A stretch of DNA of 18,113 bases from Parvibaculum sp. (GCA_014359855.1 JACIYQ010000318.1:1-18113), one strand, 5' to 3'. Shown: positions 9,257 through 17,954, numbered from the stretch's first letter. A program made the numbers and translations. The notes: generated by a model from the letters alone, not told the origin.

Positions 9257-11476
9257 ATGCGGCGCGCCGGTCAACCATCCCGGGCCTCGCCTTCGCTTCA
9301 GGCAGGGCGTATTTCCGCCCTTCTGGCGGGCGACGAGTGCGATCCATTCTCGTATCTGGGCATGCACCGGGACGCGAGCAGCGGCAAACTCGTCGTGCGG
9401 ACCTTTCATCCGGAGGCCTCGGCTGTCGCCGTGGTCGATCGTCGCACGGGTGTCGCACGCGCGGAGCTTGCACGCGTTCACGATGCGGGCGTTTTTGCCG
9501 GCACCGTCGGGCGGATCCGTAAACCTTTTCCTTATCGGCTGCGGGTGGACACGGGAGCGGCGTCGCAACTGATCGACGACCCTTATTCCTTTTCTTCCAT
9601 TTTCGGCGAGATGGACCTCTACCTCCTTGCCGAAGGAAATCACTTGCGCAGCTTCGACAAATTGGGCGCGCATCCGATGGAAATCGACGGTATCGCGGGC
9701 ACGAGCTTCGCGGTCTGGGCCCCGAATGCGCGCCGCGTCAGCGTCGTCGGCGATTTCAACGGCTGGGACGGACGGCGCCATGCGATGCGGTTTCATCCCG
9801 GCGGAGGAATCTGGGAAATATTTCTGCCGGGCGTGGCGGCGGGCGCGCGTTACAAATATGAGATCAAGACGCGCGAGAATGCGCTTCTCCTCAAGGCGGA
9901 CCCCTATGCCTTCGAGGCCGAGCGCCCGCCGCGGACGGCGTCTGTGGTCGCCGCCGCGCCGCGCGCCAGCGTCCAACGCCGTCCCGCCGCCGACCGCCAC
10001 GCGCCGGTGGCGATCTATGAGGTTCATCTCGGATCGTGGCGTCGCGTTCCGGAGGAAGGAGACCGGCCGCTCACCTACCGCGAATTGGCCGACAGGCTCG
10101 TCCCTTACGTCAAGGACATGGGGTTCACGCATATCGAGCTGATGCCCGTCGGCGAGCATCCGTTCGATGGATCGTGGGGCTATCAGCCGACGGGGCTCTT
10201 CGCGCCCACGAGCCGCTACGGTACGCCGGGCGAATTTCTGGAATTCGTGGAGCGTTGTCACGCCGAGGGTGTGGGCGTGATCCTTGACTGGGCGGCCGGC
10301 CATTTTCCGAACGATCCTCACGGCCTGACGCAATTTGACGGCACGCATCTCTACGAGCATCGCAATCCGAAGGAAGGCCATCACCCCGACTGGAAGACCC
10401 TCATCTATAATTTCGGGCGCAACGAAGTGCGCGGCTACCTGCTCGCCAATGCGCTCTTCTGGCTGTCACGCTACGGCATCGACGGATTGCGCGTCGATGC
10501 CGTCGCATCGATGCTCTATCGCAATTACAGCCGCAAGGAAGGCGAGTGGATTCCCAACATCCACGGCGGCGTCGAGAACCTGGAAGCGATCGATTTCCTG
10601 CGCCGCTTGAACGAGCTGGTCTACGGAAACTTTCCGGACGCGATGACGGTTGCGGAGGAGTCGACCGCCTGGCCGATGGTTTCCCGGCCGACCTATCTCG
10701 GCGGCCTGGGCTTCGGCTACAAATGGAATCTCGGCTGGATGCACGACACGCTGGATTACATGGCGAAGGATCCGGTGCATCGGAAATATCACCATGATAG
10801 GCTGACATTCGGGCTGCTCTATGCGTTCACCGAAAACTTCATCCTGCCGCTTTCCCACGACGAGGTCGTGCATGGCAAAGGTTCCCTGCTCGGCAAGATG
10901 CCGGGAGATCGTTGGCAGAAATTCGCCAATCTGCGCTGCTATCTCGCTTTCATGTACACGCAGCCGGGCAAGAAGCTTCTGTTCATGGGCGGTGAGTTCG
11001 CGCAGGAACGCGAGTGGAATCACGACGAGAGTCTGGACTGGCACCTTCTCGGCGACCCGATGCATGTAGGCGTTCAGGCGCTCGTTCGCGATCTGAACCA
11101 CATCTATCGCAACACGCCCGCCCTCCACGAGCGCGATTGCGAATCGGAAGGTTTTTCCTGGATCGATTGCAACGACGCGGAGGCGGGCGTGATCTCTTAT
11201 CTGCGCCGCGCCGCCGATCCGGCCGACTTCGCGGCGATCGTCTGCAATTTCACGCCCGTCGTGCGTCGCGGATACCGGATCGGTGTGCCGCGTGCGGGCG
11301 ACTATCGCGAACTCGTCAATACGGATTCGCGCCACTACGGCGGTGGCGATGTCGGGAATGCCGGGTGTGTCGTCGCGGAGCCCGTCCCCGCTCACGGACA
11401 CGCGCAATCGCTCGTCGTCACCCTGCCGCCGCTGGCGACGCTCGTTTTCAAGCCGGATTTGAACCTGACGAAATAG
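9257..11476 (+). CDS. glgB: 1,4-alpha-glucan branching enzyme
   Basis: This 739-residue GH13 enzyme creates alpha-1,6 branches in glycogen. It has an N-terminal beta domain (about 15-110), a CBM48 carbohydrate module (FAVWAPNARRVSVVGDFNGW), the catalytic barrel and a C-terminal beta domain, the E. coli-like long form (728 residues). The catalytic residues are nucleophile Asp414 (GLRVDAVASMLYR), acid/base Glu467 (AEEST) and Asp535 (LPLSHDEVVHGK), with the same spacing as E. coli Asp405, Glu458 and Asp526. The ATG at 9257 follows an excellent AGGAGG four bases upstream. A GTG 16 codons earlier overlaps the expected transcript start and is rejected. Its 3' end overlaps the convergent malQ by 29 bases. 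Control by the shared FNR-type box is inferred. Confidence 0.97.
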   Translation: MRRAGQPSRASPSLQAGRISALLAGDECDPFSYLGMHRDASSGKLVVRTFHPEASAVAVVDRRTGVARAELARVHDAGVFAGTVGRIRKPFPYRLRVDTGAASQLIDDPYSFSSIFGEMDLYLLAEGNHLRSFDKLGAHPMEIDGIAGTSFAVWAPNARRVSVVGDFNGWDGRRHAMRFHPGGGIWEIFLPGVAAGARYKYEIKTRENALLLKADPYAFEAERPPRTASVVAAAPRASVQRRPAADRHAPVAIYEVHLGSWRRVPEEGDRPLTYRELADRLVPYVKDMGFTHIELMPVGEHPFDGSWGYQPTGLFAPTSRYGTPGEFLEFVERCHAEGVGVILDWAAGHFPNDPHGLTQFDGTHLYEHRNPKEGHHPDWKTLIYNFGRNEVRGYLLANALFWLSRYGIDGLRVDAVASMLYRNYSRKEGEWIPNIHGGVENLEAIDFLRRLNELVYGNFPDAMTVAEESTAWPMVSRPTYLGGLGFGYKWNLGWMHDTLDYMAKDPVHRKYHHDRLTFGLLYAFTENFILPLSHDEVVHGKGSLLGKMPGDRWQKFANLRCYLAFMYTQPGKKLLFMGGEFAQEREWNHDESLDWHLLGDPMHVGVQALVRDLNHIYRNTPALHERDCESEGFSWIDCNDAEAGVISYLRRAADPADFAAIVCNFTPVVRRGYRIGVPRAGDYRELVNTDSRHYGGGDVGNAGCVVAEPVPAHGHAQSLVVTLPPLATLVFKPDLNLTK

Positions 11477-13655
11477 CGGCGGCGCCCGCTCGCTCGCGCG
11501 AGATCGTTCGCGCCATGTCGCGCAGCGCCGGATCGGCGATCATCGCTTCCAGGCTCATCGACAGGCGGCGGCGCCAGTTGGGATATTCGGATTGGGTGCC
11601 CGGCAGATTGATCTGATGCTCCTCGCCGATCAGATCGTCCAGTTGAACCATGAAGAGACAGGCCGAGGAGCGCGCGAGATAGGCATGCACGGCCAGGGCA
11701 AGCGCCGGCGTCATGTCGATGTCGCCGAGCCGGTCCGTGTCGAGGCCTGGCGGCAGCAATCCTTCTTCGGCGAGGGCGCGGAGGAGGAGCCATTTGTCAT
11801 GCGCGCGCTCGTCACGCGCCCGCAAGTCCGCTTCGGCGGACTGGTGGAGGCCGAGGCGCCGGCGCGCGTCGAGATCGGTGCCGTGCCAGAATCCCTTCAG
11901 CGTGGCGAGATCGTGCGTCGCGACGCATGTCGCCGCCATGCGCGGATATTCGTCAGGCCGTTTCTGGCGGTCGTGTTCCGCCTCGAAATAGAGGACGCGA
12001 TAGGAGAGAACGTTCTCCCGCTCCATGCGGGGACGAAATCCGTCTGGCACGGTGCCGAGCGCCTCGCCGACGACGAGGCATTCGTTGCGATGGCTCTCGA
12101 GCGCGAGAATGCCGAGCAGGTCGTCGAGGGGATAGGCGACGTAGGCGCCTTCGGAAGCCGGGGCGCCCGCCGGCACCCAATAGGAATGCTGGAGCCCCAT
12201 GACGTGGTCGATGCGCAACGCTCCCACGCGGCGCATGTTGGCCCGCAGCAAGGCAATGAAGTCGGTATAGGCGTCGTCGCGCAATCGCAGCGGGTTCATG
12301 GGCACGACGCCCCATTCCTGACCTTGGGCGCTGAACGGATCCGGCGGCGCACCGATGCGTGCTTCGCCGGCGAAAATATTCTGCCGGCTCCAATGGTCGG
12401 CGCCGGCGGGATCGATGCTGACCGCGACATCGCCATAAAGTCCGATCGCCATGCCCGCCTCTTTCGCGCGCGATGCGGCGGCGGCGAATTGCAGATCGGC
12501 CTGCCACTGGAGGTATTGGAAAAAGCCGACACGTTCGGCCCGATCGTTTGAAAACGCCGCGACGCTCGCCGAGGCTGGATCGCGATAAGCCGTCGGCCAC
12601 CGCGTCCAGTCGTTGCCGCCGAAGGTTTCGCTCAGTGCCTGAAAGACCGCGAAGCGACGCAATTGCGCTCCGCCGTCGGTTTGAAAGCGTTGGAACGCCG
12701 CCCCGTATGTATCGTCGGGTCTGGCGATGCATTTGGCACGGAACGCCGCATATAGAACTTCCAGCCCCTCGTATTTGAGCCGGCTGACGGCGGTGTAGTC
12801 GACGAGCGGCGCATCGCGCGCGGCGGCCAGCGCGTCGGCGAAGATCGCGGATCGCGTCAACCGCCGCGCCTCCGCGCATTCGGCGTCGTCGGCGATTGCC
12901 GCGACATCGAGATAGAGCGCGTTGCGGAACAGACGGCTGTTGGGCGAGTAGGGGCTCGCGCTTTCGGGCGACGAGGGAAAGAGCGCATGCAGCGGATTGA
13001 CGCCGAGCGCATCGGCGCCAAGACCGGCGCTCCATTCCGCCAGCGCGCGAAGGTCCGAAAAATCGCCGATCCCCCAATTGCGAACCGATTTGATGCTGTA
13101 AAGCTGCGTCGCGAGGCCCCAGCAATGGCGCCCTTCCGCAAGCGCCGGCGGCAGATAGCATCGCGGCGGCGCGGCGATCAATGGCATGATCGCGTCACCC
13201 GAGGCTGTTTCGAGCCGCAGTTCGTGGTAGCCCGCCGGAAGGTTCGGCAGCGGAAGCGACAGACATTCTATGTCCCGACCGCCGATGCTGCGCCTCGCCT
13301 CGACCGCAAGGTCGCGATGCGCGCTCTCTCCGGTCAGAACGTGTCCATCTTCGAGAACGATCCGCCAGGCGATGGAGCCGGCCGGCTCGCCGCCGGGCAG
13401 TCGGACCGGAACGGAGAGGGGCCGGTCCGTCCGCGAGACGAACACCGGTGGCAGGAGGCGCCGCCATTCCCTCTCCTCGATCTCCGCGAGGCTCGATGTC
13501 AATTCGGCGGCGCTGTCCGCCCGAAGTCCGAGGGCGGACAGAAGTCGCCGTGCGGTTGCGGGCGATGTGTCGTGGCGCGCACCCTCGATATCCCAATAAT
13601 GGGATTCGATCCCGGCGAGCGCCGCCAGTCTGCGAAGGCCTTCGTCGTCGCTCAT
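11448..13655 (-). CDS. malQ: 4-alpha-glucanotransferase (amylomaltase)
   Basis: This 735-residue GH77 enzyme moves maltooligosaccharide segments between chains, recycling the short glucans left after phosphorolysis and debranching. The N-terminal region (about 1-165) is the extension found in long E. coli-type MalQ. The core starts at WGLATQLYSIKSVRNWGIGD. Catalytic residues are Asp483 (GALRIDHVMGL), Glu531 (VVGEALGTVP) and Asp582 (ATHDLATLKGF). Two starts compete. A TTG at 13694 overlaps the glgX stop as TTGA but has no spaced ribosome site. The ATG at 13655 has GGGAG about 11 bases upstream and begins MSDDEGLRRLAALAGI, so it was chosen. It lies 35 bases after glgX on the same strand, so the two are probably one operon. 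Confidence 0.95.
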   Translation of the reverse strand: MSDDEGLRRLAALAGIESHYWDIEGARHDTSPATARRLLSALGLRADSAAELTSSLAEIEEREWRRLLPPVFVSRTDRPLSVPVRLPGGEPAGSIAWRIVLEDGHVLTGESAHRDLAVEARRSIGGRDIECLSLPLPNLPAGYHELRLETASGDAIMPLIAAPPRCYLPPALAEGRHCWGLATQLYSIKSVRNWGIGDFSDLRALAEWSAGLGADALGVNPLHALFPSSPESASPYSPNSRLFRNALYLDVAAIADDAECAEARRLTRSAIFADALAAARDAPLVDYTAVSRLKYEGLEVLYAAFRAKCIARPDDTYGAAFQRFQTDGGAQLRRFAVFQALSETFGGNDWTRWPTAYRDPASASVAAFSNDRAERVGFFQYLQWQADLQFAAAASRAKEAGMAIGLYGDVAVSIDPAGADHWSRQNIFAGEARIGAPPDPFSAQGQEWGVVPMNPLRLRDDAYTDFIALLRANMRRVGALRIDHVMGLQHSYWVPAGAPASEGAYVAYPLDDLLGILALESHRNECLVVGEALGTVPDGFRPRMERENVLSYRVLYFEAEHDRQKRPDEYPRMAATCVATHDLATLKGFWHGTDLDARRRLGLHQSAEADLRARDERAHDKWLLLRALAEEGLLPPGLDTDRLGDIDMTPALALAVHAYLARSSACLFMVQLDDLIGEEHQINLPGTQSEYPNWRRRLSMSLEAMIADPALRDMARTISRERAGAAAISSGSNPA

Positions 13656-13690
13656 CGGCTTTTCCGCTCCCGCCGGCGATATCGCCTCGT

Positions 13691-15817
13691 TCAACCTTCC
13701 ATCAGCAACAGAAAGGAGCGGCCGGCAAGCGCGACCGCATCGCCGGCGCCGAACATGCGTCCTTCCGTTTGCCCATGCGGTCGTGCCGTGTCCACGATCG
13801 GCCTCCAGCGCGGGCCGAGCGACGCTTCCGGAAGCCTGAACGAGACTTCGTCTTCATCCGCGTTCAGAAGGACGATGAAGTCTTTCTCAGGCAGCTTTTC
13901 TTCCGCGGCGACCGATCCCGCCTTCCATTTACCATTCAGATGAAAGCCGAGACATCGGCACTGCATGTCGTGCCAGTCACGAGCGGTCATCTCGCGGCCT
14001 TCCCGCGCGAGCCAGGTAATGTCTTTCGTGCCGTCGCCGTTTATGTGTTCGCCGTGAAAGAAATGTTGCCGATGAAATGCCGGGTGTCCGGTCCTGATGC
14101 GCAGCAATTCGCGTATGAACTTGAGGAACTCTTCGTCGGCGGGCGAGCGGTTTTCCCAATCGAGCCAGCTCGTCTCGTTGTCCTGACAATAAGGATTGTT
14201 GTTGCCGTTCTGCGTGTGCCCAAGCTCGTCGCCGGCGAGCAGCATGGGCACACCCTGAGAAAGGAGCAACGTCGCCATCATGTTCCGCTTCTGCCGTTGC
14301 CTGAGAGCGAGGATCGCGGGATCCAGCGTCGGTCCTTCCACGCCGCAATTCCAGCTCAGATTGTTGTCCGTTCCATCGGCGTCGTTTTCGAGATTGGCGG
14401 CGTTGTGTTTTTTCTGGTGGCTGACGAGATCTTCGAGCGTGAAGCCGTCGTGCGCCGTGATGAAGTTGACGCTCGACCACAGTTTCCGTCCCCGCGTTCT
14501 GAAGATGTCGCTCGATCCCGTCAGGCGAAAAGCCAGATCGCCGATCATGTGGCGATCGCCGCGCCAGAATTTCCGCACACTGTCGCGAAACCTGTCGTTC
14601 CACTCCGCCCAGCCGGGTGGAAAGCCGCCGAGCTTGTAGCCGTCGGCGCCGAGATCCCAGGGTTCCGCGATCAGCTTCGTCTTCGCGAGGATCGGATCCT
14701 GGGCGACGGCTGCAAGAAACGTGGCGTTGCCGGAGAAGTGATGATTTTCGCGCGCCAGGGCCACGGCGAGGTCGAAACGAAAGCCGTCGACATGCATCTC
14801 GCCCGCCCAGTATCGCAGCGAGTCCATGACCATCTGGAGGACACGCGGATGGCTCACATTCAACGAATTCTGGCAGCCCGTGACATCGAGATAACGGCGC
14901 CGGTCGTTGGCGAGGCAGTAATAGGAGGCATTGTCGATGCCGCGAAAGGAAAGCGTCGGTCCAAGCTCGCCGCCCTCACCGGTGTGGTTGTAGACGACGT
15001 CCAGAATGACTTCGATGCCGGCCTCATGGAATGCATCGACCGCGCGTCGGAACTCGTCCAGATGGCCGCTGGCGAGGTAGCGCGGTTCGACGGCGAAATA
15101 GTTGAAGGAATTGTATCCCCAATAGTTCGGCAGCCCGTGGGCGGCAAGGCGCCGATCGACGGCGACCGGATGGATGGGCAGGAGTTCGACGGCCGTCGCG
15201 CCGAGGTCGCGCAGATGGCGGAGAATTTCCGGACGCGCGAGTCCGGCGATCGTGCCGCGCAGATGCGTCGGCACATCGGGATGGCGCTTTGTATAGCCGC
15301 GCACGTGAAGCTCGTAGATGGCCGTCATGTGCCACGGCGTGTTCGGCCGCCGGCTCGCGGCGTGCCGGTCGGGAACGGCGCCGGTCACGCGGCATTTCGG
15401 CATGAGGCTCGCATTGTCGCGCGTGTCGAAAGACAGGTCCGCGCGCGCGTCGCCGACGGTATAGCCGCAGTTCAGATCGCTCCATTCGAGCGTTCCGCTG
15501 AGTTCTCTCGCATAGGGGTCGACGAGCAGCTTGTTCGCATTGAAGCGATGGCCGTTCAGCGGATCGTAAGGACCGTGCACGCGGTAGCCATAGAGCAGCC
15601 CCGGCCGCGCGCCGGGAAGGCGCCCGTGCCACACTTCATCGGTGTATTCGGGCAGGGCGAGCCGCTCGACCTCGCGCTCGCCCTTGTCGTCGAAGAGGCA
15701 GAGCTCGACCTTTTCCGCATTTGCCGAGAACAGCGCGAAATTGATGCCCTTGCCGTCGCAAGTCGGCCCCAGCGGATAGGGCCTGCCGTCCTGGAGCCGC
15801 GATCGGGGAGCCATCAT
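13691..15817 (-). CDS. glgX: Glycogen debranching enzyme (isoamylase type)
   Basis: This 708-residue GH13 (subfamily 11) enzyme hydrolyses alpha-1,6 branch points in limit dextrins left by the phosphorylase. The N-terminal CBM48-like domain begins YPLGPTCDGKGINFALFSAN. The barrel has ILDVVYNHTGEG, nucleophile Asp349 (VDGFRFDLAV), acid/base Glu385 (LIAEPWDLG) and Asp457 (TAHDGFTLEDL). The motif GNNNPYCQDNETSWLDW is characteristic of GlgX/TreX. The start has two adjacent ATGs (15817 and 15814) and only a weak ribosome site, so initiation may be inefficient. It is first in the glgX-malQ pair. The 114 bases upstream end in an IS701-type relic, which may have displaced or replaced the native promoter; no FNR-type box is seen there. 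Confidence 0.96.
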   Translation of the reverse strand: MMAPRSRLQDGRPYPLGPTCDGKGINFALFSANAEKVELCLFDDKGEREVERLALPEYTDEVWHGRLPGARPGLLYGYRVHGPYDPLNGHRFNANKLLVDPYARELSGTLEWSDLNCGYTVGDARADLSFDTRDNASLMPKCRVTGAVPDRHAASRRPNTPWHMTAIYELHVRGYTKRHPDVPTHLRGTIAGLARPEILRHLRDLGATAVELLPIHPVAVDRRLAAHGLPNYWGYNSFNYFAVEPRYLASGHLDEFRRAVDAFHEAGIEVILDVVYNHTGEGGELGPTLSFRGIDNASYYCLANDRRRYLDVTGCQNSLNVSHPRVLQMVMDSLRYWAGEMHVDGFRFDLAVALARENHHFSGNATFLAAVAQDPILAKTKLIAEPWDLGADGYKLGGFPPGWAEWNDRFRDSVRKFWRGDRHMIGDLAFRLTGSSDIFRTRGRKLWSSVNFITAHDGFTLEDLVSHQKKHNAANLENDADGTDNNLSWNCGVEGPTLDPAILALRQRQKRNMMATLLLSQGVPMLLAGDELGHTQNGNNNPYCQDNETSWLDWENRSPADEEFLKFIRELLRIRTGHPAFHRQHFFHGEHINGDGTKDITWLAREGREMTARDWHDMQCRCLGFHLNGKWKAGSVAAEEKLPEKDFIVLLNADEDEVSFRLPEASLGPRWRPIVDTARPHGQTEGRMFGAGDAVALAGRSFLLLMEG

Positions 15818-15931
15818 GGATATCTTGGCGCTCTTTCGCGCCGCCGGATAGGGACAAGTCCAAACATCGGCGTCCGGGTGGTCGGCGGCAGGAGGTGTTT
15901 CACAACATTAGCAATACTATGGGTCTTGGCA

Positions 15932-16500
15932 CTACTTTGGCAGATTATGGACGACGAGGAGCCAGTCGCAATGGGGGCAGCGCATCGGTGGCGGCTGCGC
16001 AAAGCAGTCAAGGATTGCCTGTCGCACGGTGGGCAGAGTTGGCTGCGGCGGCGGGCCTGGGATTCTTTTTTCCCTCTGGCCTGCTCGAGGCGTCGGGATT
16101 GCAGGAAGGCGTAGGCGATCATCGTCATCAGCGCGTGTCGGTGGAGTCCGGTCCATGATCGCCCTTCGAAGTGGTCGAGGCCGAGTTCTTCCTTCAGCTG
16201 CTGGTGGGCTTGTTCGCAGACCCAGCGCGCCTTGATAGCTGCGGCGCGTTTCTTGAGCGGGGTGTCGGCGGGAAGGTTGGAGAGATAATATTTGCGCTCG
16301 CCGGTCGAGCGATGCTCACCGATCACCCAGATTTCCTCGCTAGGCAGGTGCTGAGCGCCCATATCGCGGATCCTTTGGGTGGGACCATCGGCGGCCCGTA
16401 CCCGCATGGCGGCAAAGTGCGCCGGCAACCGTGCCTTCGTGCCGCGATGCCAGCTGATCGTCCGCCATCGGGCTGTCTCCAGCATCGGCGAGCACGCAGC
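15932..16500 (-). pseudogene. IS701-family transposase, truncated and frameshifted
   Basis: The minus strand encodes the C-terminal half of an IS701-type DDE transposase: RWRTISWHRGTKARL, ADGPTQRIRDMG, HRSTGERKYYLSNLPADTPL, and IKARWVCEQAHQQLKEELGL followed by DHFEGRSW, which contains the last catalytic Glu region. After YAFLQSRRLEQARGKK the similarity moves into another frame (REKRIPGPPPQPTLPTVRQA, then ILDCFAQPPPMRCPHC) and ends at the stop at 15932. The shift coincides with a six-A run (16066-16071). The N-terminal half is missing; the similarity fades at about 16490-16500, where an IS3 scrap begins. Intact relatives are about 400 residues or more. It is inactive, and the terminal repeats were not resolved. 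Confidence 0.85.
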
Positions 16501-16523
16501 CAAAGCGCACGCCTGCGGCACGA

Positions 16524-16577
16524 CAGGCGGGTTACCCGAAGACGATCCGTCTGGACAATGGCCCGGAGTTTATTATG
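16524..16577 (+). pseudogene. IS3-family transposase (orfB) scrap
   Basis: The plus strand reads QAGYPKTIRLDNGPEFI. This is the segment around the second catalytic Asp of IS3-family integrases (GYPK-IR-DNGPEF). About 18 residues survive and then a TAA follows within nine codons. The fragment sits at the join between the IS701 relic and yhaV, overlapping the 3' end of yhaV on the other strand by a few bases. It is too short to place in a subgroup. Confidence 0.55.
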
Positions 16578-17064
16578 GATTCGGGGACGAGGCTTTTTTA
16601 AACCGGTCAACGGCTGCCTGATCGGACGCGACTTTACGAAGCGCGGCCCAATCGTCGGGCGGGTTGCCGTCCTCCAGCATCCCTTTGAAAACCTTGCAGG
16701 CATCGGTCTTCGCGCCATAGGTGCGCAAAATCGTTTCATCATTCACCCAGGCGAAGATGATGATTTTCGCGGTCGAATCATAGCGGAAGAACAGGCGGAA
16801 GCGGCCATTGCCGAATTTCGCCCGGAACCAGTGCTTGTGTGCCTCGCCGAGCGTCGAGCCTTGCCGGTAGACGGTCGCAGCCGGATCGGAAGGGATGGTC
16901 CGAAACATCAGCTTGTTCAAAGCCGCCAGGAGCTTCGTGCTCGCGTTCCCATGATATTCGTCGGGCTTTTTTGCCTTCAACGCCTCAACAGAGCCGGTCA
17001 GCTTTTCCAACTGATCGAGAAAGAGGGGATGCGCCAGAATGGTCCAGCCATTGATCGTAATCAT
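16573..17064 (-). CDS. yhaV: Type II toxin YhaV (RelE-fold ribonuclease)
   Basis: The 163-residue product aligns by eye with E. coli YhaV (154 residues): NGWTILAHPLFLDQLEKL, STKLLAALNKLMFRTIPSDP, HWFRAKFGNGRFRLFFRYDS, FAWVNDETILRTYGAKTDAC then VFKGMLEDGNPPDDWAAL. YhaV is a ribosome-dependent mRNA interferase that slows growth when its antitoxin is lost. The basic and aromatic residues of the RFRLFFRYDS strand and the RTYGAKTDA segment are kept, so the gene looks intact. The ATG at 17064 overlaps the prlF stop in the four-base ATGA arrangement, implying translational coupling. The C-terminal tail runs into the IS3 scrap and may not be the original one. Confidence 0.92.
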   Translation of the reverse strand: MITINGWTILAHPLFLDQLEKLTGSVEALKAKKPDEYHGNASTKLLAALNKLMFRTIPSDPAATVYRQGSTLGEAHKHWFRAKFGNGRFRLFFRYDSTAKIIIFAWVNDETILRTYGAKTDACKVFKGMLEDGNPPDDWAALRKVASDQAAVDRFKKASSPNP

Positions 17065-17399
17065 GGCTGGAGCGCGACATCCCCATCAATCCCGGCATCG
17101 AGGTCGACGTCCATTTCCCCGACAAGCGCGGCCACGCGATCGCGCAGGCTGGCGGGCAGCGCGGCAACGGATGTGCCGGGGTGCTTGCTCATGTCCTGCG
17201 CCAGAAATTCGAGGAAGCGCTCCACGACCGGATCGTTTGTCTCTTCCTCCACCCTCTCGACATAGACCCGGCGCTGATCGTCCACAAAGAAGGCGATGCG
17301 TCCGCCGTAGTCCACGCCCAAAGCCTGCCGGACGCTCTTGGGAACGGTCGTCTGGCCTTTGGCGGTAATTGTGCTTTCTTCTTTAAGCACCGCGCCCAT
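17061..17399 (-). CDS. prlF: Antitoxin PrlF (AbrB/SpoVT fold)
   Basis: The 112-residue protein has an N-terminal swapped-hairpin AbrB domain (about residues 8-50): STITAKGQTTVPKSVRQALG, then GGRIAFFVDDQRRVYVERV. The acidic C-terminal part (about 55-112, VVERFLEFLAQDMSKHPGT) is expected to bind and neutralise YhaV. Length matches E. coli PrlF (111). In E. coli the PrlF-YhaV complex represses its own operon. The ATG at 17399 has GGAG eight bases upstream. It is first of two genes and overlaps yhaV by four bases. A perfect 18-base palindrome lies in its promoter, consistent with autoregulation. Confidence 0.92.
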   Translation of the reverse strand: MGAVLKEESTITAKGQTTVPKSVRQALGVDYGGRIAFFVDDQRRVYVERVEEETNDPVVERFLEFLAQDMSKHPGTSVAALPASLRDRVAALVGEMDVDLDAGIDGDVALQP

Positions 17400-17427
17400 G
17401 GTTTGGCTCCAAATCTGATCTTGGGCA

Positions 17428-17456
17428 TATGTAAGGAAATTTCCTTACTTTGTCAA
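17428..17456 (-). promoter_or_regulatory. prlF-yhaV promoter with palindromic operator
   Basis: On the minus strand a consensus -35 TTGACA (17451-17456) is followed after 17 bases by a weak -10, TACATA (17428-17433). The perfect palindrome GTAAGGAAATTTCCTTAC (17431-17448) fills the spacer and touches the -10, so a bound dimer would block polymerase. This is the expected layout for autorepression by PrlF or the PrlF-YhaV complex. The binding itself is inferred. Confidence 0.7.
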
Positions 17457-17583
17457 GAAAAATTATCCTGCCAACTATCGGGTGCGCTGGCCGATACCGC
17501 CTGCCAGCATCGTCACACTCAACAGATTCAATATCTTGATCAGATGGGACAACGGGATAAGCCTTCTTCGAGCTCCATGCAGA

Positions 17584-17943
17584 TCAGGCCTTCAATTTAC
17601 GGATTTCGATATTTCGTCCGGTAGAGGACACGGTGATTTCAAAATGATCCGTCTGCGCAATATCGGCAATGTTGCGCGGCCGATGCGCGACGACATTGAC
17701 GCCTGTGCGCCGTCGCAGGCTGTCGTAGAGAATCCCTGCGCCGCCCGACACACGAACCGCCTCACCGAATTTTTGCGTCTCGGCATAGCTATCGCTCATA
17801 TAAAGCTCGGGGCGGGAGGACTGTTGCCCCCTGATATCGAGATACTCGCCTTTGCGCTCGGCACGGCGCTTGGCGACCGGCAGCTCATGTTCAAGGCTGT
17901 CGGCACCAATGCGGCGGGCATCGCGCTCACGGTTTCGCTCCAC
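17584..17943 (-). pseudogene. RES-domain protein, C-terminal part only
   Basis: The open frame of 119 codons from GTG 17943 contains LDIRGQQSSRPELYMSDSYA, FGEAVRVSGGAGILYDSLRR, GVNVVAHRPRNIADIAQTDH and FEITV. This resembles the C-terminal half of RES-domain toxins (pattern Y-S-R, then -G-NVVA-RPR), which degrade NAD+ in RES-Xre systems. The N-terminal part, which holds the first conserved Arg and Tyr, is not visible. Residues 1-35 (RERDARRIGADSLEHELPVA) match nothing I recognise. No ribosome site precedes the GTG, and no Xre-type partner is adjacent. Full proteins are about 150-230 residues. It is most likely a 5'-truncated relic, though a diverged small protein cannot be excluded. The 17460-17583 gap before it holds only the prlF upstream edge. 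Confidence 0.6.
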
Positions 17944-17954
17944 TGCTGTCCGGT

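Noticed and set aside
7823..10384. Long minus-strand frame opposite glgB and shifted against glgA
   Set aside because: No family motifs are present, whereas the overlapping glgA and glgB frames carry complete catalytic sets.
13656..13694. TTG start for malQ overlapping the glgX stop
   Set aside because: It would add 13 residues with no spaced ribosome site. The ATG at 13655 starts the family-like N-terminus. Some doubt remains because the overlap would allow coupling.
16060..16080. Programmed -1 frameshifting in the IS701-type transposase
   Set aside because: The A6G run is not in the phase needed for tandem slippage, and the gene lacks its N-terminal half, so an indel in a decayed gene is simpler.
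13448..16114. Long plus-strand frame opposite glgX
   Set aside because: It is a shadow of glgX codons without recognisable domains, and it runs into the transposase relic.
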